Below, one piece after another: positions 1 to 9,770 of a stretch of DNA of 64,000 nucleotides. A program made the translations under genes and the position numbers. The notes under the pieces were generated by a model, which had not been told where the DNA came from, ran no database searches, and saw nothing but the letters and a program-made list of their open reading frames with translations. The stretch's first letter is position 1. Each line of letters begins with the position of its first letter. The stretch is from positions 99,348,115 through 99,412,114 of the forward strand of contig OY759214.1 in the NCBI GenBank assembly GCA_963662175.1, read 5' to 3'. Source of the DNA: Aradus depressus (lineage: Eukaryota; Arthropoda; Insecta; Hemiptera; Aradidae).

Positions 1-99
1 CCATCTGTAATAACTACCTCATGTATAAAAAACAGATGTAAATAAAAAATAAATAAATAAAAATAATATATTATAGATACTGATATTGATGATGGGAGT

Positions 100-420
100 C
101 TTCCCGAAACATTTCTCTGGTGTTTGTGCAAAAGGGCTCAAGTCAGAATAAGTCTTGTGTTCCAAAAGACAGGTGCATTTAAATATTGTTACCAAATGTA
201 ACTCAATGTTGGAATATTTTACTTTGTTTATCTTTAATACTTTTATTGAAATAATATTTCAAGTAACGTAAATGTGTATTACCTGATTTGCAGGAGTTTT
301 TCAAATCTTCAGAAATTCCCCTCCTAAAATTCAGATTTGCTGACTTAAGTCCTTTTGTCCAAACACCCGAGACTTGTGATTTTTTTGAGAAGGCAACAAA
401 TAAATGGGAGAAGTGATCCT
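100..420. repeat. Inverted cluster of GACTTRAGTCC-like motifs
   Basis: The block around GACTTAAGTCCTTTTGTCCA on the plus strand (about 338-360) reappears, diverged, as the reverse complement near 125-152 (GACTTGAGCCCTTTTGCACA when read on minus). Similar motifs cluster beside the GQNKN-type transposase fragment at 36.1-36.4 kb. I infer that this may be the subterminal region of a related transposon whose body lies outside the window or is lost. It overlaps a candidate exon at 283-420, so one of the two readings may be coincidental. Confidence 0.4.
283..420 (-). CDS. Candidate internal exon, 46 codons, phase 1-1
   Basis: On the minus strand an acceptor (tattattag) precedes 138 nt that are open in one frame with 2 nt before the first full codon and 1 nt after the last, followed by the donor gtaata after CAG. 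The same phase is seen in the exons at 1216, 1762, 1927, 5721 and 8906, so this could be a further exon of the same minus-strand gene. The product is not recognised. It begins DHFSHLFVAFSKK and ends KNSCKS. Against it, the stretch overlaps an inverted motif cluster, and the plus strand is open here too. Confidence 0.3.
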
Positions 421-602
421 CTAATAATATATTATATTCTGATTAATATTTAAAATCGTATTTATGTACTGTATATTATTTAGGTACTGTATATTATATA
501 CGCGTTCTCCCTCTATGATACCAAAAATCAGCTTCAATGAATCATCTAAGAACTAACAGCATTACTAAAGCATTTTCGTAGTTCACAAAATAATGCTCTG
601 TA

Positions 603-1036
603 GAATTCGGTAGTTCAATGGAATGCGTGCTAGTTTTACTGAGCTCAAGATCACGGATTCGAAACCCGGCCAGAGGCCCTTAGATTTTTTTATATGGGAG
701 GTGAAAAAACCTTGAGCACTCGGATGGGACGTTAAGCGATGGTCCCGAGTCTGAACGATGTAAGGTATTCGTTAAAGATTCCCACCCTACGTGAATGAAA
801 ATTAAGAGTAGGCAAAATTTAGGACTCCCACAGTAGAGTCGGGCTTATGTCCACCAAAGTGACGAAAGAGCGTTCTGGTAGTAGGCGATATGACCTTGTG
901 GAAGGATCGTAGTCGACGAGCTGAACAGAGATAGGAGTGGAAAGAGTGAGTCAGAATGTCTTCATTGAGACAGTTGAACCATAGAAGAGGTCGACAACTA
1001 GTGGTCGGTGGTCCTCTAGTGCGGCCCACGGGCAAC
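603..1036 (+). mobile_element. SINE A copy, degenerate, with internal insertion
   Basis: A tRNA-like head with a B box (GATTCGAAACC, near 656) is followed by the family body, including GGATGGGACGTTAAGCGATGG near 723-743 and the block ending GGCGATATGACC near 895. After about 903 roughly 115 bp of unrelated sequence intervene before a short piece resembling the tail (CCCACGGGCAACAG). The start is eroded (GAATTCGG where other copies have GGGCGCCGG). Confidence 0.75.
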
Positions 1037-1215
1037 AGTACAGCTGTATTTTTATTTATGTATTATTTTTTTAACTATAAATTAAGTTACAGATAAATAG
1101 TACGTAAATAATGTTTTAACGAATTAAGTGACCGATAAAAAACAAATTGACATCATTTTAGATCTAATAGATATATACAAAACATTGCCGACCCCTGATC
1201 TATATGATTACTTAC

Positions 1216-1287
1216 CTTGAATTTTAGTGCTGCCTGATTTACACAAATATTCTATTTTGTCAGAAGCGCCTAGTCCATTATTGATAC
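1216..1287 (-). CDS. Internal exon of minus-strand gene, phase 1-1
   Basis: On the minus strand an acceptor (atatttttatag) and a strong donor (CAAG then gtaagt) bracket 72 nt. Only one frame is open and it leaves 2 nt at the start and 1 nt at the end. The 23 full codons read INNGLGASDK, then IEYLCKSGSTKIQ. The product is not recognised. The strong splice sites and a phase matching the exons at 1762 and 1927 support a real exon of a gene made of many small symmetric exons, any of which could be skipped without changing frame. Confidence 0.6.
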
Positions 1288-1423
1288 CTATAAAAATATC
1301 AACAATATTAATACATTACATACTAAGGTTATATAGTTGACAAAACGCCTCAAAAATGTAAAAGTTATAATATATATATATATATTACAGTGGGTCGTGT
1401 TTATAACGAATATAAAATAAAAG

Positions 1424-1500
1424 TTGGTCTACTAGCAGAGCGCTCTTTCGTCGCTCTGGTGAACCGGTTGCCTACCCAGGTTCATTTACCTAGAGGTTCA
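1424..1500 (-). mobile_element. SINE A body fragment
   Basis: AGAGCGCTCTTTCGTCGCTC followed by TGGTGAACC and a degenerate CCTAGAGGTTCA block matches the distal body of SINE A in minus orientation. Head and tail are absent. It lies in the intron between the exons at 1216 and 1762. Confidence 0.6.
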
Positions 1501-1761
1501 AGACATGTTCTCCCTCATGGGTCTTCAACTGTTTTGCAGTGTCTCCAAACTTTCTATAAGACAGCGGAATCGACTGGTTTAACCATAATAATACACGTGC
1601 GTCCTGTCTTCTTCAGCAAGAAATATTATTAAGAAATTCACTATCGTCTACTCAGATAGCGATATCAATGTTCAAATTAATTTGGAGCTAGCCTATTTTT
1701 TCGAAATAAATTGAATTGTATGCAACTACACCTATAATGTATAGGCAAGATAAATACAAAC

Positions 1762-1839
1762 CTCTTTGGTTGTTAGTTTTTGCCCTACCCCTGTTCTCGT
1801 TATTTTCTGGAGGAGCAACATTGTTCAAGTACTGAGCAT
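1762..1839 (-). CDS. Internal exon of minus-strand gene, phase 1-1
   Basis: The acceptor tttatttcgtttcag and the donor AGAG then gtttgt bracket 78 nt with 2 nt before and 1 nt after 25 full codons. The residues begin AQYLNNVAPPENNEN and end AKTNNQR, a polar, Asn-rich, probably disordered segment. It ends in the same QR-plus-G style as the exon at 5721 (YQR then G). The other two frames contain early stops. Function unknown. Confidence 0.65.
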
Positions 1840-1926
1840 CTGAAACGAAATAAAGAAAAATTATTACTTAACACGCCACTGACAATATGCCACATATTTT
1901 CAAAATTCTCAATTGCTTCTACGTAC

Positions 1927-2343
1927 ATGATTCCCTCAAGGCTCTACTCTGGTCCGCCTGAAGATACGCTGGAGGTATTACAGTAGTCTGTTCCCGTTGC
2001 ATAAATGCTGGAGAAACTGCATTAGTCTGCTCAGACTGTAGAAATGCTGGAGGTATTACAGTATTCTGTTCCCGTTGCATAAATGCTGGAGAAACTGCAT
2101 TAGTCTGCTCAGACTGTAGAAATGCTGGAGGTATTACAGTATTCTGTTCCCGTTGCATAAATGCTGGAGAAACTGCATTAGTCTGCTCTGACTGTAGAAA
2201 CGCTGAAGATATTACAGTAGTCTGTTCCCGTTGCTTAAATGCTGGAGAAACTGCATTAGTCTGCTCAGACTGTAGAAATGCTGGAGGTATTACAGTATTC
2301 GATTCATCACCACCATGCGTAATCGCTTCCGAACTCACTCTTC
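1927..2343 (-). CDS. Repeat-encoding exon (26-residue units)
   Basis: On the minus strand an acceptor (atattttcag) opens a 417-nt frame in phase 1 that can end at a gtacgt donor just before 1927, again phase 1, or at a weaker gtagag donor before 1948. The protein has about four and a half 26-residue units, each made of two related 13-residue halves: NTVIPPAFLQSEQ and TNAVSPAFMQREQ. The DNA period is 78 bp. Units differ by a few substitutions (Ile-Ser-Ser for Ile-Pro-Pro, Lys for Met), and none introduces a stop. It is Gln/Pro/Ala-rich without cysteine, so likely an extended spacer or binding repeat. I do not recognise the family. Confidence 0.6.
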
Positions 2344-3033
2344 CTGAAAATATACAAAATTATTCAATATTAGTTCAATTGAAAACAGTTTATTTTTTTA
2401 TAGTTGTTCTGTATTTTAATACACACTATTTTTTAGTTTCTCAGTTCAATACTAAATACATTTCTACATTAATTCCGAATATTGTTGTGGTAAGTTTCAT
2501 TTTCTCGAATTATTCTGCAAAAGTTGATGCTTCTAGTCAAGTTGAGACTTGAGAACTAAGAGCCTGGAGAGAATCAACTTGCTATATTCACCTATCCTCC
2601 AATCAAATTGATCTTTGAAACATCTGTCCAGATAAACTGAAAAAAATGTGCGTTTTTTTTTTTTCCTTTTTGGCCTCGGCAGACATTGCTATTCTTAAAC
2701 TACACTATAAAAGATAATTCTGCTAAAGACGGGATACTGGAGGGAGGAACCCAGACAGAGGGCCCAAGCAAGCGGCCCCAGCCAAGCCGGGGGACAGCCG
2801 GAGGCACCGCCGGACCACATCACCCAAAACAATATACATAGCGCCGACCAGTGACTGGAGTGGAGGCTCCTGAAGGAAGGTCTGCATGTAGTGTCGGCCG
2901 TCCAGACCTTCGGAGCTCCTGGGTCTATAGACCAGTGCCCCCCACAGACCCCCAGCCAAGCCAGCAACCCCAAGCCCAGGCCCCCCACCGGAACCCGCCC
3001 CCCAGTCAGAGCTTACATTGGTTCAATTTATAG

Positions 3034-3700
3034 CTAAGGAATCTGGGGCTGATTTTGAATTTGCATTATAAATCTGTTAATGGATTGGTAAATAAAAATG
3101 TTGCGGGTTATTAAAAGCTGGGGATAGTTAAAGGGGGCTTGGGTTAGCTTATACAGTTTAGTGAGCATAAGTTCTCTCTGGGTATGATATTTGGTACATG
3201 TAAGTACAATGTGCTCCAGGTTCTCCTCCACCCGACACACCCGGCACAGTGGGCTGTCTGCCTTGCCTATCCTAAAGAGATACGTCCCACAGATCCCGTG
3301 ATTCACCCTCAATCTATTGATAACAGTACATACAGACTTGGGGAGACAGGCCTCCCTGTACCAGGGTTCTGAGCCCACTCTCGGGTTCATCCTCTTATAC
3401 CAACTTCCTTTGTCACTACTGGTATACATCTCTTGCCAAATGGACCGACAGTTCCTTTTAATTTGGCCACTAAGATCCTCTTTGGGTAGCCGGACTGGTA
3501 AGGGGGTCCCTTCTGATAACGCTTGTTTAGCAAAACCATCAACCACTTCGTTATATTTTATTCCTATATGAGCCTTTATCCAACAGAACACTACAACTTT
3601 GCCTGACTCTTGTATGTTGTTTAAAGTCAATAGGAGGTCCAACTCGAAATTATTTAAGTGAACTCCAATTTTAATATTGCTAAGTTTTCTAATACAACTT
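3034..3700 (-). pseudogene. LINE ORF2 C-terminus: RNase H end and zinc knuckle
   Basis: The frame contains the last part of an RNase H fold (WIKAHIGIKYNEVVDGFAKQ: the His and the final Asp are visible), then about 80 residues later a CRVCRVEENLEHIVLTC motif, the CCHC-type knuckle seen near the C-terminus of insect LINE ORF2 proteins. The frame is open upstream of the first methionine to about 3,700, where the preceding piece of the domain is in another frame. The stop at 3034 is the natural end of the protein. Confidence 0.8.
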
Positions 3701-4615
3701 TCGACTGTCGGAAAAGATAACCACTCTATTGAAAGGTAACTTCTCTAAGTACTTTAAAGCCTCGAGAATGGCAACTAACTCGGCAGAATATATTGTTGCT
3801 AGCTCTGGCAACTTAAACAACTCAGACCTATCTAATTGTGGGTCAAAGAAGGCACAACCTACCTTACTGTCTTTTACAGAGCCATCTGTAAAAATATAAT
3901 GCCACTGTGGCCATAAAAGCTGGATATCCATGGAGAAAGCAGAGTTGGTAAATAGCGATGGGATTGACGAATAGTCTCGCAAAAAGGCCGTAGAGATAGC
4001 AACTTTATGCAAGAAGTACTGTGAGTTGTACACCGGTAATTTTGTGTTTACATAAATTTGGGTGTAATATTTGGTTATGGCTGTGAAATTATATGCTAAA
4101 CTGGGTGACCTTTTTTTCTGCCAGAAGCTACTTGTTAGATCTAATTTTACTAATTGGGATATTTTATTAACTGTTGGAGATTCTACTGAAATGAGTCGCA
4201 GCAAAAACCTTTGGGTTAAGATTTGTCGCCCAACTTCTAGCGGCGGTTCATTCGCTTCTGCATGAATAACATCTATCGGGGTGCTCCGTAGATATCCCTG
4301 GATTTGCCGCAAACAGCGATTCTGAACTAATTGTACCTTCTGGAGATTGGTTTTCGCCGCGTCGCCATAAAATAATGAGCCGAAGTCTATTAAGGATCTT
4401 ATGTTGGATCTGTAAAAGAGGAGGCCGATATTTGGATCTGAGCCCCACCTAAAATGGCTGAAACAGCGCAAGATGTTGATCCGGGATTCTAACTGACCCA
4501 ACAGATAGTTAATGTGCGCTTTCCAACTTAAAGTTTTATCTAAGTACAGACCCAAGAATTTAGCTTCCTTATTTACGCTATAGTTATCATTACTAAGAGT
4601 GACTACTTCTCCCAA
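3689..4615 (-). pseudogene. LINE ORF2 middle: RT thumb and first half of RNase H
   Basis: This 308-codon frame begins soon after the RT palm with KEAKFLGLYLDKTLSWKAHI, the usual FLG-x-x-LD-x-x-LSW signature after the catalytic core. It ends in an RNase H domain showing FTDGS (first Asp), an Asp/Glu helix with SAELVAILEAL (Glu) and IFSDS (second Asp). The frame breaks about four residues past the second Asp and resumes in the 3034-3700 frame, so one frameshift splits the domain. Confidence 0.85.
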
Positions 4616-5118
4616 AGATAACCAAAGAGAACGGACACAAAAAGGACTTACTAGAGGATATCGACAATCCGATCTGAAGGAACCATGCCTTGAGACTGGA
4701 CATTGCAGTGTTAAGCGACTCTAAAGCCTTTTCAACGTTTTTATGTATTACATAAAGACAAATATCGTCAGCATATTGCAGAATTCTCACACCAGGGGGT
4801 AAAACAGATTCAATACCAGAAACGTATAAGGCGTACAAAATGGGACTAAGTATATCACCCTGAGGGAGCCCGCTGTTAGCTACCCTAGGACCACACATAG
4901 TGTTACCAACTCTGAGATGAATATTTCTATCTGAAGCTAGATTTATAATACTTTTAGCCACTTACTTTCCCTGGGATGCCAATCTCAATCATTTTATTAC
5001 CCAAAAGAGACAGATCTAGGCTATCGTAAGCAGCTGAGATGTCTAAAAATACAGCGTTTTAATTGTATATACCTACTATTTTTTTATGTAAAAGATCTGT
5101 TGTCATTTTTAGATTCAG
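4593..5118 (-). pseudogene. LINE reverse transcriptase palm, frameshifted
   Basis: Core motifs in order are AVFLDISAAYDSL (motif A, first Asp; near 5,030-5,060), then in a shifted frame LPQGDILSPILYALYVSGIE (motif B region), then YADDICLYV (catalytic pair). The shift between motifs A and B falls near 4,962, where the longer frame has an in-frame TAA. The first recognisable residues are a KMTTDLLHKKI stretch near 5,110, so the element is truncated well inside the RT domain. Confidence 0.85.
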
Positions 5119-5200
5119 GAAGTCGGAAAACATGAAATCCCGGTGAAAACTCAACATTAAATTCATGGCCGATTACATAACATCCCTCATACAACATACA
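5119..5200 (-). repeat. Family C fragment
   Basis: On minus, this includes ATGTAATCGGCCATGAATTT and CACCGGGATTTCATGTTTTCC, the edge of the dispersed repeat I call family C (better copies at 14,280-14,830 and 19,752-20,235). It adjoins the truncated 5' end of the LINE. Confidence 0.5.
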
Positions 5201-5238
5201 GGCTGTTTACAATTATCCTTCGAGAAAATTATACTTAC

Positions 5239-5663
5239 TGATTTTTCCTTGTTTTGATTGAGAAGGAAGGCTAGATATTTTGACTCATGCCCGGACTTTA
5301 CCTACTAGGTCATATCGACTACTACCAGAGCGCCCTTTTGTCGCTGTGTTGTACATGAGCCCGACTCTACAGTGGCAATTTTAAAGCCAGCCGCCTATCC
5401 AGGTAAATTCATCTAGGATAGGGGTCTTTAACGTGTACCTCACCTCTTACAGGTTCGGAACCATCAGTTAACGTCCCATCCGAAGGACGGAGTATACAAG
5501 GTTTTTTCATCTCCCAGAAAAAAAGATCTAAGAGCCTCAGCCGAGTTTCAAATTTGGGATCCTGTGCTCAGAAGGCCAGCACGCCAATGCTACCTCTGAG
5601 CTTCTAAAGATATGTTGATAGTTTCCGCAGAGTTATTATCAGGATAAGAGTCTAAGCTGATTT
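5239..5663 (-). pseudogene. Host exon split by a SINE A insertion
   Basis: The acceptor (tttattttcaag) starts a phase-1 exon reading ISLDSYPDNNSAETINIS at 5663. A SINE A copy in the same orientation follows from about 5595 to 5268. Beyond the SINE the sequence continues as CCTTCCTTCTCAATC and so on, to a strong donor, gtaagt, at 5238. Joining the two sides at the shared ATATCT/AG sequence keeps one open frame and ends in phase 1, like the neighbouring exons. The intruding SINE offers a competing GT directly after CAGAG at 5594, which would give phase 2. The exon is therefore probably disrupted, although a symmetric exon could be skipped without frame loss. Confidence 0.5.
5268..5595 (-). mobile_element. 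SINE A copy inside an exon
   Basis: Read on minus, a reduced tRNA-like head (AGAGGTAGCATTGGCGTGCT) is followed by a family body including GATGGGACGTTAACTGATGG and the tail CCGGGCATGAGTCA. The flanks ATATCTTTAG (upstream) and ATATCTAG (downstream) look like a decayed target duplication. The body is clearly more diverged than the 16,775 copy. Confidence 0.75.
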
Positions 5664-5720
5664 CTTGAAAATAAATCCACGAAAAAAAAAAAATAATAAA
5701 TAAATGTGAAGAGTACCTAC

Positions 5721-5850
5721 CTCTTTGGTAGAGACGACTTGTTGCAGCTCCTCTGGTCTGAGCACTTGGTGGTGCGGTAATTCCATTCAAATTAGCTTGG
5801 AAAAAAAAATATAAATAAATAATTAAAATATGACCAAATCGGAACAGCAT
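5721..5850 (-). CDS. Exon: internal (5721-5795) or signal-peptide start exon
   Basis: The solid part is 5721-5795: 24 codons (NLNGITAPPSAQTRG, ending RLYQR) in phase 1-1, with acceptor ttttttttccaag and donor AAAGAG then gtaggt. The frame also stays open upstream to an ATG at 5850, giving MLFRFGHILIIYLYFFFQA, which looks like a signal peptide, and an exon that still ends in phase 1. However, a polypyrimidine tract translated in this frame naturally gives a run of Phe, so the hydrophobic stretch may be intron. If the exon at 8906 belongs to the same gene, the internal reading is right. Confidence 0.5.
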
Positions 5851-6572
5851 GGAACTTTCCTATAGGGCTGTCAGTAAACTTCGGAAAGTCTGAGGGATGC
5901 TTCAAGTTGTATTAAATGACTTTTAGTACAGTACACTAGTTGGCTACATATATTTTAAGGGTGAATGGAGTCGTCGGTTTGTCTAGTCACCACGATAACA
6001 GCGTTTTTCAGGAAGGGAAATTTACGTAATCGTGGCAAAATTAGATTTTTTTTTTCATATTTCAGGATCTCATTTGGTACAAGCAGAAACTGCATAAAGT
6101 TCGCGGATATATATAAAGACGCGAAATGTAAATCTCAGCATGTACTAATTATAACAGGAGCTGTCCTTTTAAAGGTTCGGCGTTATTGTTCCGAACTGCA
6201 TATCTCTGTATCTAATTGAATAAAATTCTTTATATAATCTGATCAAAAATAACCAATTCCAGTAAAATTACGATTTTTTCCCCTCAAATGATTTTTGTGG
6301 AAAGTTCGAAAAAAATTGAAATAGAGCTCCGAAGTTATCGCCACTCATGTACATAGTTAGGCAGTTATTGTTTGTGAGGGAGTCCGAAATTTTGTCTATT
6401 CAGGTTTTAAGGTAACTTAATAACTTTTGTAATGTGTGAACATTTTAACTCTGAGTAGGGCCTATGTCAGACAGTCAGAGGGTAAGTCTCGTTGATGTGC
6501 ATACATTAGTGTGTGTGTGTGTGTCGGACGGTTGCGCGCGCAGCACACAACTACACACTTCTTTATATGTAT
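5851..6572. other. No convincing gene
   Basis: AT-rich sequence with a (GT)n run near 6,511-6,523. A strong donor-like site (gtaagt after CAGAGG, about 6,484) follows a short ATG frame on the plus strand (MSDSQR). I could not tie it to any other exon. Confidence 0.4.
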
Positions 6573-6918
6573 GTTAGGTTAGGTTTTATGACTCATGCCC
6601 GGGCTTTAACTACGAGGTCATATCGCCTACTACCAGAGCGCTCTTTCGTTACTCTGGTGGACATGAGCCCGACTCTACTATGGGAGTCCTAAATTTTGCC
6701 TACCTTAAATATTTATTCACTTATGGCAGGGGTCTTTAACGAGTACCTGACATCGTACAGGCTCGGGACCATCGCTTAACGTCCCATCCGAAGGATGGCG
6801 TGCTTAAGTTTATTTTACATCCCCGATAAAATAAACTAAGGGCCTTGGTCAGGTTACGAACCCACGATGTTGAGCTCAGAAGACAAGCACGCATACCACT
6901 GAGCTACCGGCGCCCTCT
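6573..6918 (-). mobile_element. SINE A, near full length
   Basis: Reading on minus: GAGGGCGCCGGTAGCTCAGT head with A box and B box (GGGTTCGTAACC), GGCCCTTAG, the conserved GTCCTTCGGATGGGACG-like block, AGTCGGGCTCATG, and the tail CATGAGTCATAAAACCTAAC. About 345 bp, and one of the two best-preserved copies. Confidence 0.85.
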
Positions 6919-7313
6919 TCTATATGTATGTGATGTCAGCTGTTTTTGAGCATGGAAAGATTAGATATAACATAGATGTATACATATAACATTGTATATT
7001 TTCAACATTATTGATCATATTCACTGTTGTAGTGAATTTAACTAAAATATCAATATTACGAACTATAAAATGATCTTTCGGTAAGAATCTCTTAGGTTAA
7101 GACGCTTCGACAGCTTAAATTTGCCACAATAAATAAAATTTGTGGTAAAAGAAAATAATATAGCAGTGTAAATCTAAAAAAATATAATATATAATATTAT
7201 CATCATATAATATTGTTATTAATATATAATAACTGCTGAAAATATTGATCAATAAATAATGTATTTGTTGTCATATTGTCACAACAAATAATATAATATA
7301 TTACTCATTTCAG
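6919..7313. other. Nothing recognised; AT-rich
   Basis: Only simple AT-rich sequence (several ATAATATAT stretches) leading to the pyrimidine tract and acceptor of the exon at 7314. Confidence 0.4.
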
Positions 7314-7450
7314 GAGAAACAGAACAGCTTATTTCATTTTTAAATGACAAACTTAATCTACAAATGAATACGAATCGAAGCATTTCAACAACAAATTCGA
7401 CAACTACCATCGACGCTGCATTCTCGCGGTATTTAGAGACACTACAATGA
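7314..7450 (+). CDS. 3'-terminal exon of an unidentified plus-strand gene
   Basis: A good acceptor (attactcatttcag) is followed by 2 nt and 44 codons, then TGA at 7448. The peptide starts ETEQLISFLNDKLNLQMN, is Ser/Thr-rich in the middle (ISTTNSTTTIDA) and ends AAFSRYLETLQ. An AATAAA lies 67 nt after the stop (7518-7523). Upstream exons were not found with confidence; the SINE at 6573 may have landed in the preceding intron. The family is not recognised, and a transposase tail cannot be excluded. Confidence 0.55.
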
Positions 7451-7517
7451 CAGTTGTATGCATCTTATTTTAGCTATCACAAACCTATTATTTCATGTAT
7501 AAAAGAAATTGAAGAAC

Positions 7518-7523
7518 AATAAA
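7518..7523 (+). promoter_or_regulatory. AATAAA polyadenylation signal
   Basis: AATAAA 67 nt downstream of the stop codon of the exon ending at 7450, followed within 40 nt by T-rich sequence. Confidence 0.5.
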
Positions 7524-8189
7524 TTTGACAGTTTAATTCCTCATACTACTTTTCTTATTGTAACATTATAAAACAAATTTTAATCAAAATCAGTGCATGA
7601 CAGCAAATTTTTGAAACTAAATCAGATGTTCCTGAGTAATTTTAAATCAGTTGTTTGAAGTTAGTATTACCCGATATTTTTTTTTTACTTCTAAACGTAG
7701 TTTACTCGGAAACTATGGCTCATTTATATTTCCCAAATCCCAGTAGTTTAGTATTTTTTCTTTGTTTTTCCAAATGAAATAAATAACAATTTCTTTTACA
7801 TTTAATGTCCAGTCAAGTGGCAACTTCAATAAGTCCACAAAATCAAGTCTGGAAGAACAAAAATTATGCATAGTAGGCCGTCGAGCAAAAAATGAAATCT
7901 AGGAAAAAGCAACTCTTCGCTCCAACTTCTATTTCTTGGTCCAATTAAGTTTTCAATTTCAGTTTATTATTAATTCAGAAAATTTTTAGCTAGTAACCTA
8001 CTTCTTGTTTTTCATTTTCCCCTCAAAAAATAAAAAAAATAAAATAATAATGATAATAAAGGATTTAATAATGCAAGAAAGGCTTATTTTTTTCTTTTAG
8101 TCTTTTTACAGTAATTCCCAACAACGTTAATTTGTGTTACATTGTTTTCACTAATTTTATACTTGATACTGTTACATACTCTTGAATTG
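7524..8189. other. Nothing recognised
   Basis: AT-rich sequence with poly-T and poly-A runs. No coding or repeat signature was seen. Confidence 0.4.
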
Positions 8190-8484
8190 AGAGGGCGCCG
8201 ATAGCCTGCTTGCCTTCTGAGCTCAGATCGCCGGTTCGGAACCCGCTCGAGGACCTTAAGTTTTTTTTTCTGGGAGGTGAAAAAACCTTTATCGTCCTTT
8301 GGATAGGGCGTTAAGCGATAGTCCTGAACCTGTACGATGTCAGATACTCGTTAAAGATCCCTCTACCCTAGGTGAATAAACCTGGTTAGGCAAAATTTAG
8401 GACTTCCAGAGTAGAGACGGGCTCATATCCAAAGAGCGCTCTGGTAGTAGGCGATATGACCTTGTAGTTAAAGCACGGGCAAGA
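8190..8484 (+). mobile_element. SINE A with shortened head
   Basis: GAGAGGGCGCCG, then a deletion of the A-box region, then the B-box GGTTCGGAACCC, the AGGGCGTTAAGCGATAGTCC block, and the tail AAAGCACGGGCAAGAG. A tiny minus-strand piece of the same body (AACTACGTCATATTGACTAC) lies at 8,590-8,609. Confidence 0.8.
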
Positions 8485-8697
8485 GCAACTAACTACTCTT
8501 AAATTGAAAAATATGGGTACAATTCAGCGAATATTTTCCAGTGACTGTTCAGATATTAGTTATTGTGACTCATCTTCGGGGTTTAACTACGTCATATTGA
8601 CTACTATATTCGTGCCAGGAAATGAATAGGTGTTGATGCTTATTAGACTGAATTTACACATGAAATATCGTGCCAAAACATTCGTTTTTATGTTCAG

Positions 8698-8715
8698 CCC
8701 CCCCCCCCCCCCCCC
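8698..8715. repeat. Poly-C tract
   Basis: Eighteen C in a row, followed by a degenerate C/T run to about 8,740. It is one of at least seven long G or C tracts in this AT-rich window. Confidence 0.9.
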
Positions 8716-8905
8716 TCCATTCCCCCCCCTCCATTCCCTCCTCACAATCCGGAAGTTTGATGAGCTTTTGAATTCGGTAGTCTTCGACTTTATGTATGTA
8801 TACAAAATTTGTTGTTTTCGGAAAATAAACAATATCAAATCTTTGAAAGAATACATAACTTCTGCAATGCACTGTGTAGTAAGGGTAGTAACAAAAGAAC
8901 ATTAC

Positions 8906-8971
8906 CCAAATACTGCTGGAAGTAAAGAGAGGCTGCTCCGGGATCTGGTCTATCTGACAGTCCATCCTCAT
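8906..8971 (-). CDS. Internal exon of minus-strand gene, phase 1-1
   Basis: Minus-strand acceptor ttatttttcag, 66 nt, then donor gtaatg after TTTGG. Only the phase-1 frame is fully open: EDGLSDRPDPGAASLYFQQY plus Leu, ending with 1 nt. Length, phase and composition match the exons at 5721, 1762 and 1216, so I infer a common gene running leftward. A strong candidate start exon in the same phase lies at 32,445-32,505. Confidence 0.55.
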
Positions 8972-9049
8972 CTGAAAAATAATAGAGGCAGAGTTAGATC
9001 TGTTAGAGTAATGGAACGAACTTATTATAGTCGAGGCCTAGGGACCACT

Positions 9050-9770
9050 AAGACACTATAAAGTTGGGAATCCGGAGCCCAGAGGCCAAACACTATAAAG
9101 TTCGGGGCCCAGAGCCCAGTCACTATAAAGTCCGGGACCCAGAGGCCAGACACTATGAAGTCCGGAATCCGGAGCCCAGAGGTCAAACGCTATAAAGTCC
9201 GGGACACGGACCCCAAAGGCCAAACACTATAAAGTCCGGGGCCCAGAGGCTAAACACTATAAAGTCCGGAATCCGGAGCCCAGAGGCCAAACACTATAAA
9301 GTCCGGGGCCCAGAGGCCAAACACTATAAAGTCCGGAATCCGGAGCCCAGAGATAAAACACTATAAAGTCCGGGACCCGGACCCCAAAGGCCAAACACTA
9401 TAAAGTCCGGGGCCCAGAGGCCAGACACTATGAAGTCCCCAAAGGCCAAACACTATAAAGTCCGGGGCCCAGAGGCCAGACACTATGAAGTCCGGAATCC
9501 GGAGCCCAGTCACTATAAAGTCCGGAATCCGGAGCCCAGAGACCAAACATTATAAAGTCCGGGACCCATAGCCCAGTCACTATAAAGTCCGGGACCCGGA
9601 CCCCAAAGGCCAAACACTATAAAGCCCGGGACCCGGAGCCCAGAGGCCAAACACTATAAAGTCCAGGGCCCAGAGGTAAAACACTATAAAGTCCGGGACC
9701 CGGACCCCAAAGGCCAAACACTATAAAGCCCGGGACCCGGGGCCCAAAGGTCAGTCACAAAGCCGGGGCT
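9050..9770 (+). repeat. 30/37-bp minisatellite with CACTATAAAG core
   Basis: About twenty units, each starting CACTATAAAGTCCGG and continuing with a variable GC-rich part: GGCCCAGAGGCCAAA (30-bp unit), or ACCCGGACCCCAAAGGCCAAA-like and AATCCGGAGCCCAGAGGCCAAA-like longer parts. Unit types are shuffled rather than strictly alternating. GC content is far above the surroundings. The small open frames seen on minus are by-products of the repeat. Confidence 0.9.

Larger units (their letters stand above)
2654..5118 (-). mobile_element. 5'-truncated non-LTR retrotransposon with RNase H
   Basis: Read on minus, the element has a reverse-transcriptase remnant, a connecting region, an RNase H domain, a Cys/His knuckle, a GC-rich 3' untranslated region (about 2,680-3,033, unlike the AT-rich surroundings) and an A-rich tail at about 2,650-2,665. 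An RNase H after the RT fits I- or LOA-type clades rather than simple Jockey. Several frameshifts make it dead. It lies in an intron of the minus-strand exon gene and abuts a family C fragment at its 5' end. Confidence 0.85.

Noticed and set aside
300..409. Plus-strand frame reading FRFADLSPFVQTPETC before a stop, and a similar minus-strand frame near 125-175
   Set aside because: The two are inverted copies of one non-coding motif block, and the frames have no compatible splice phases.
2695..3033. Overlapping frames on both strands in GC-rich DNA
   Set aside because: This is the 3' untranslated region of the LINE. High GC makes long open frames likely on both strands.
8630..9061. 143-codon plus-strand frame across the poly-C tract
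   Set aside because: The proline run comes from the homopolymer and there is no recognisable domain. The real signal here is the minus-strand exon at 8906.
9361..9613. Two minus-strand frames with GLW-rich repeats
   Set aside because: They follow from the minisatellite period and shift frame between units.
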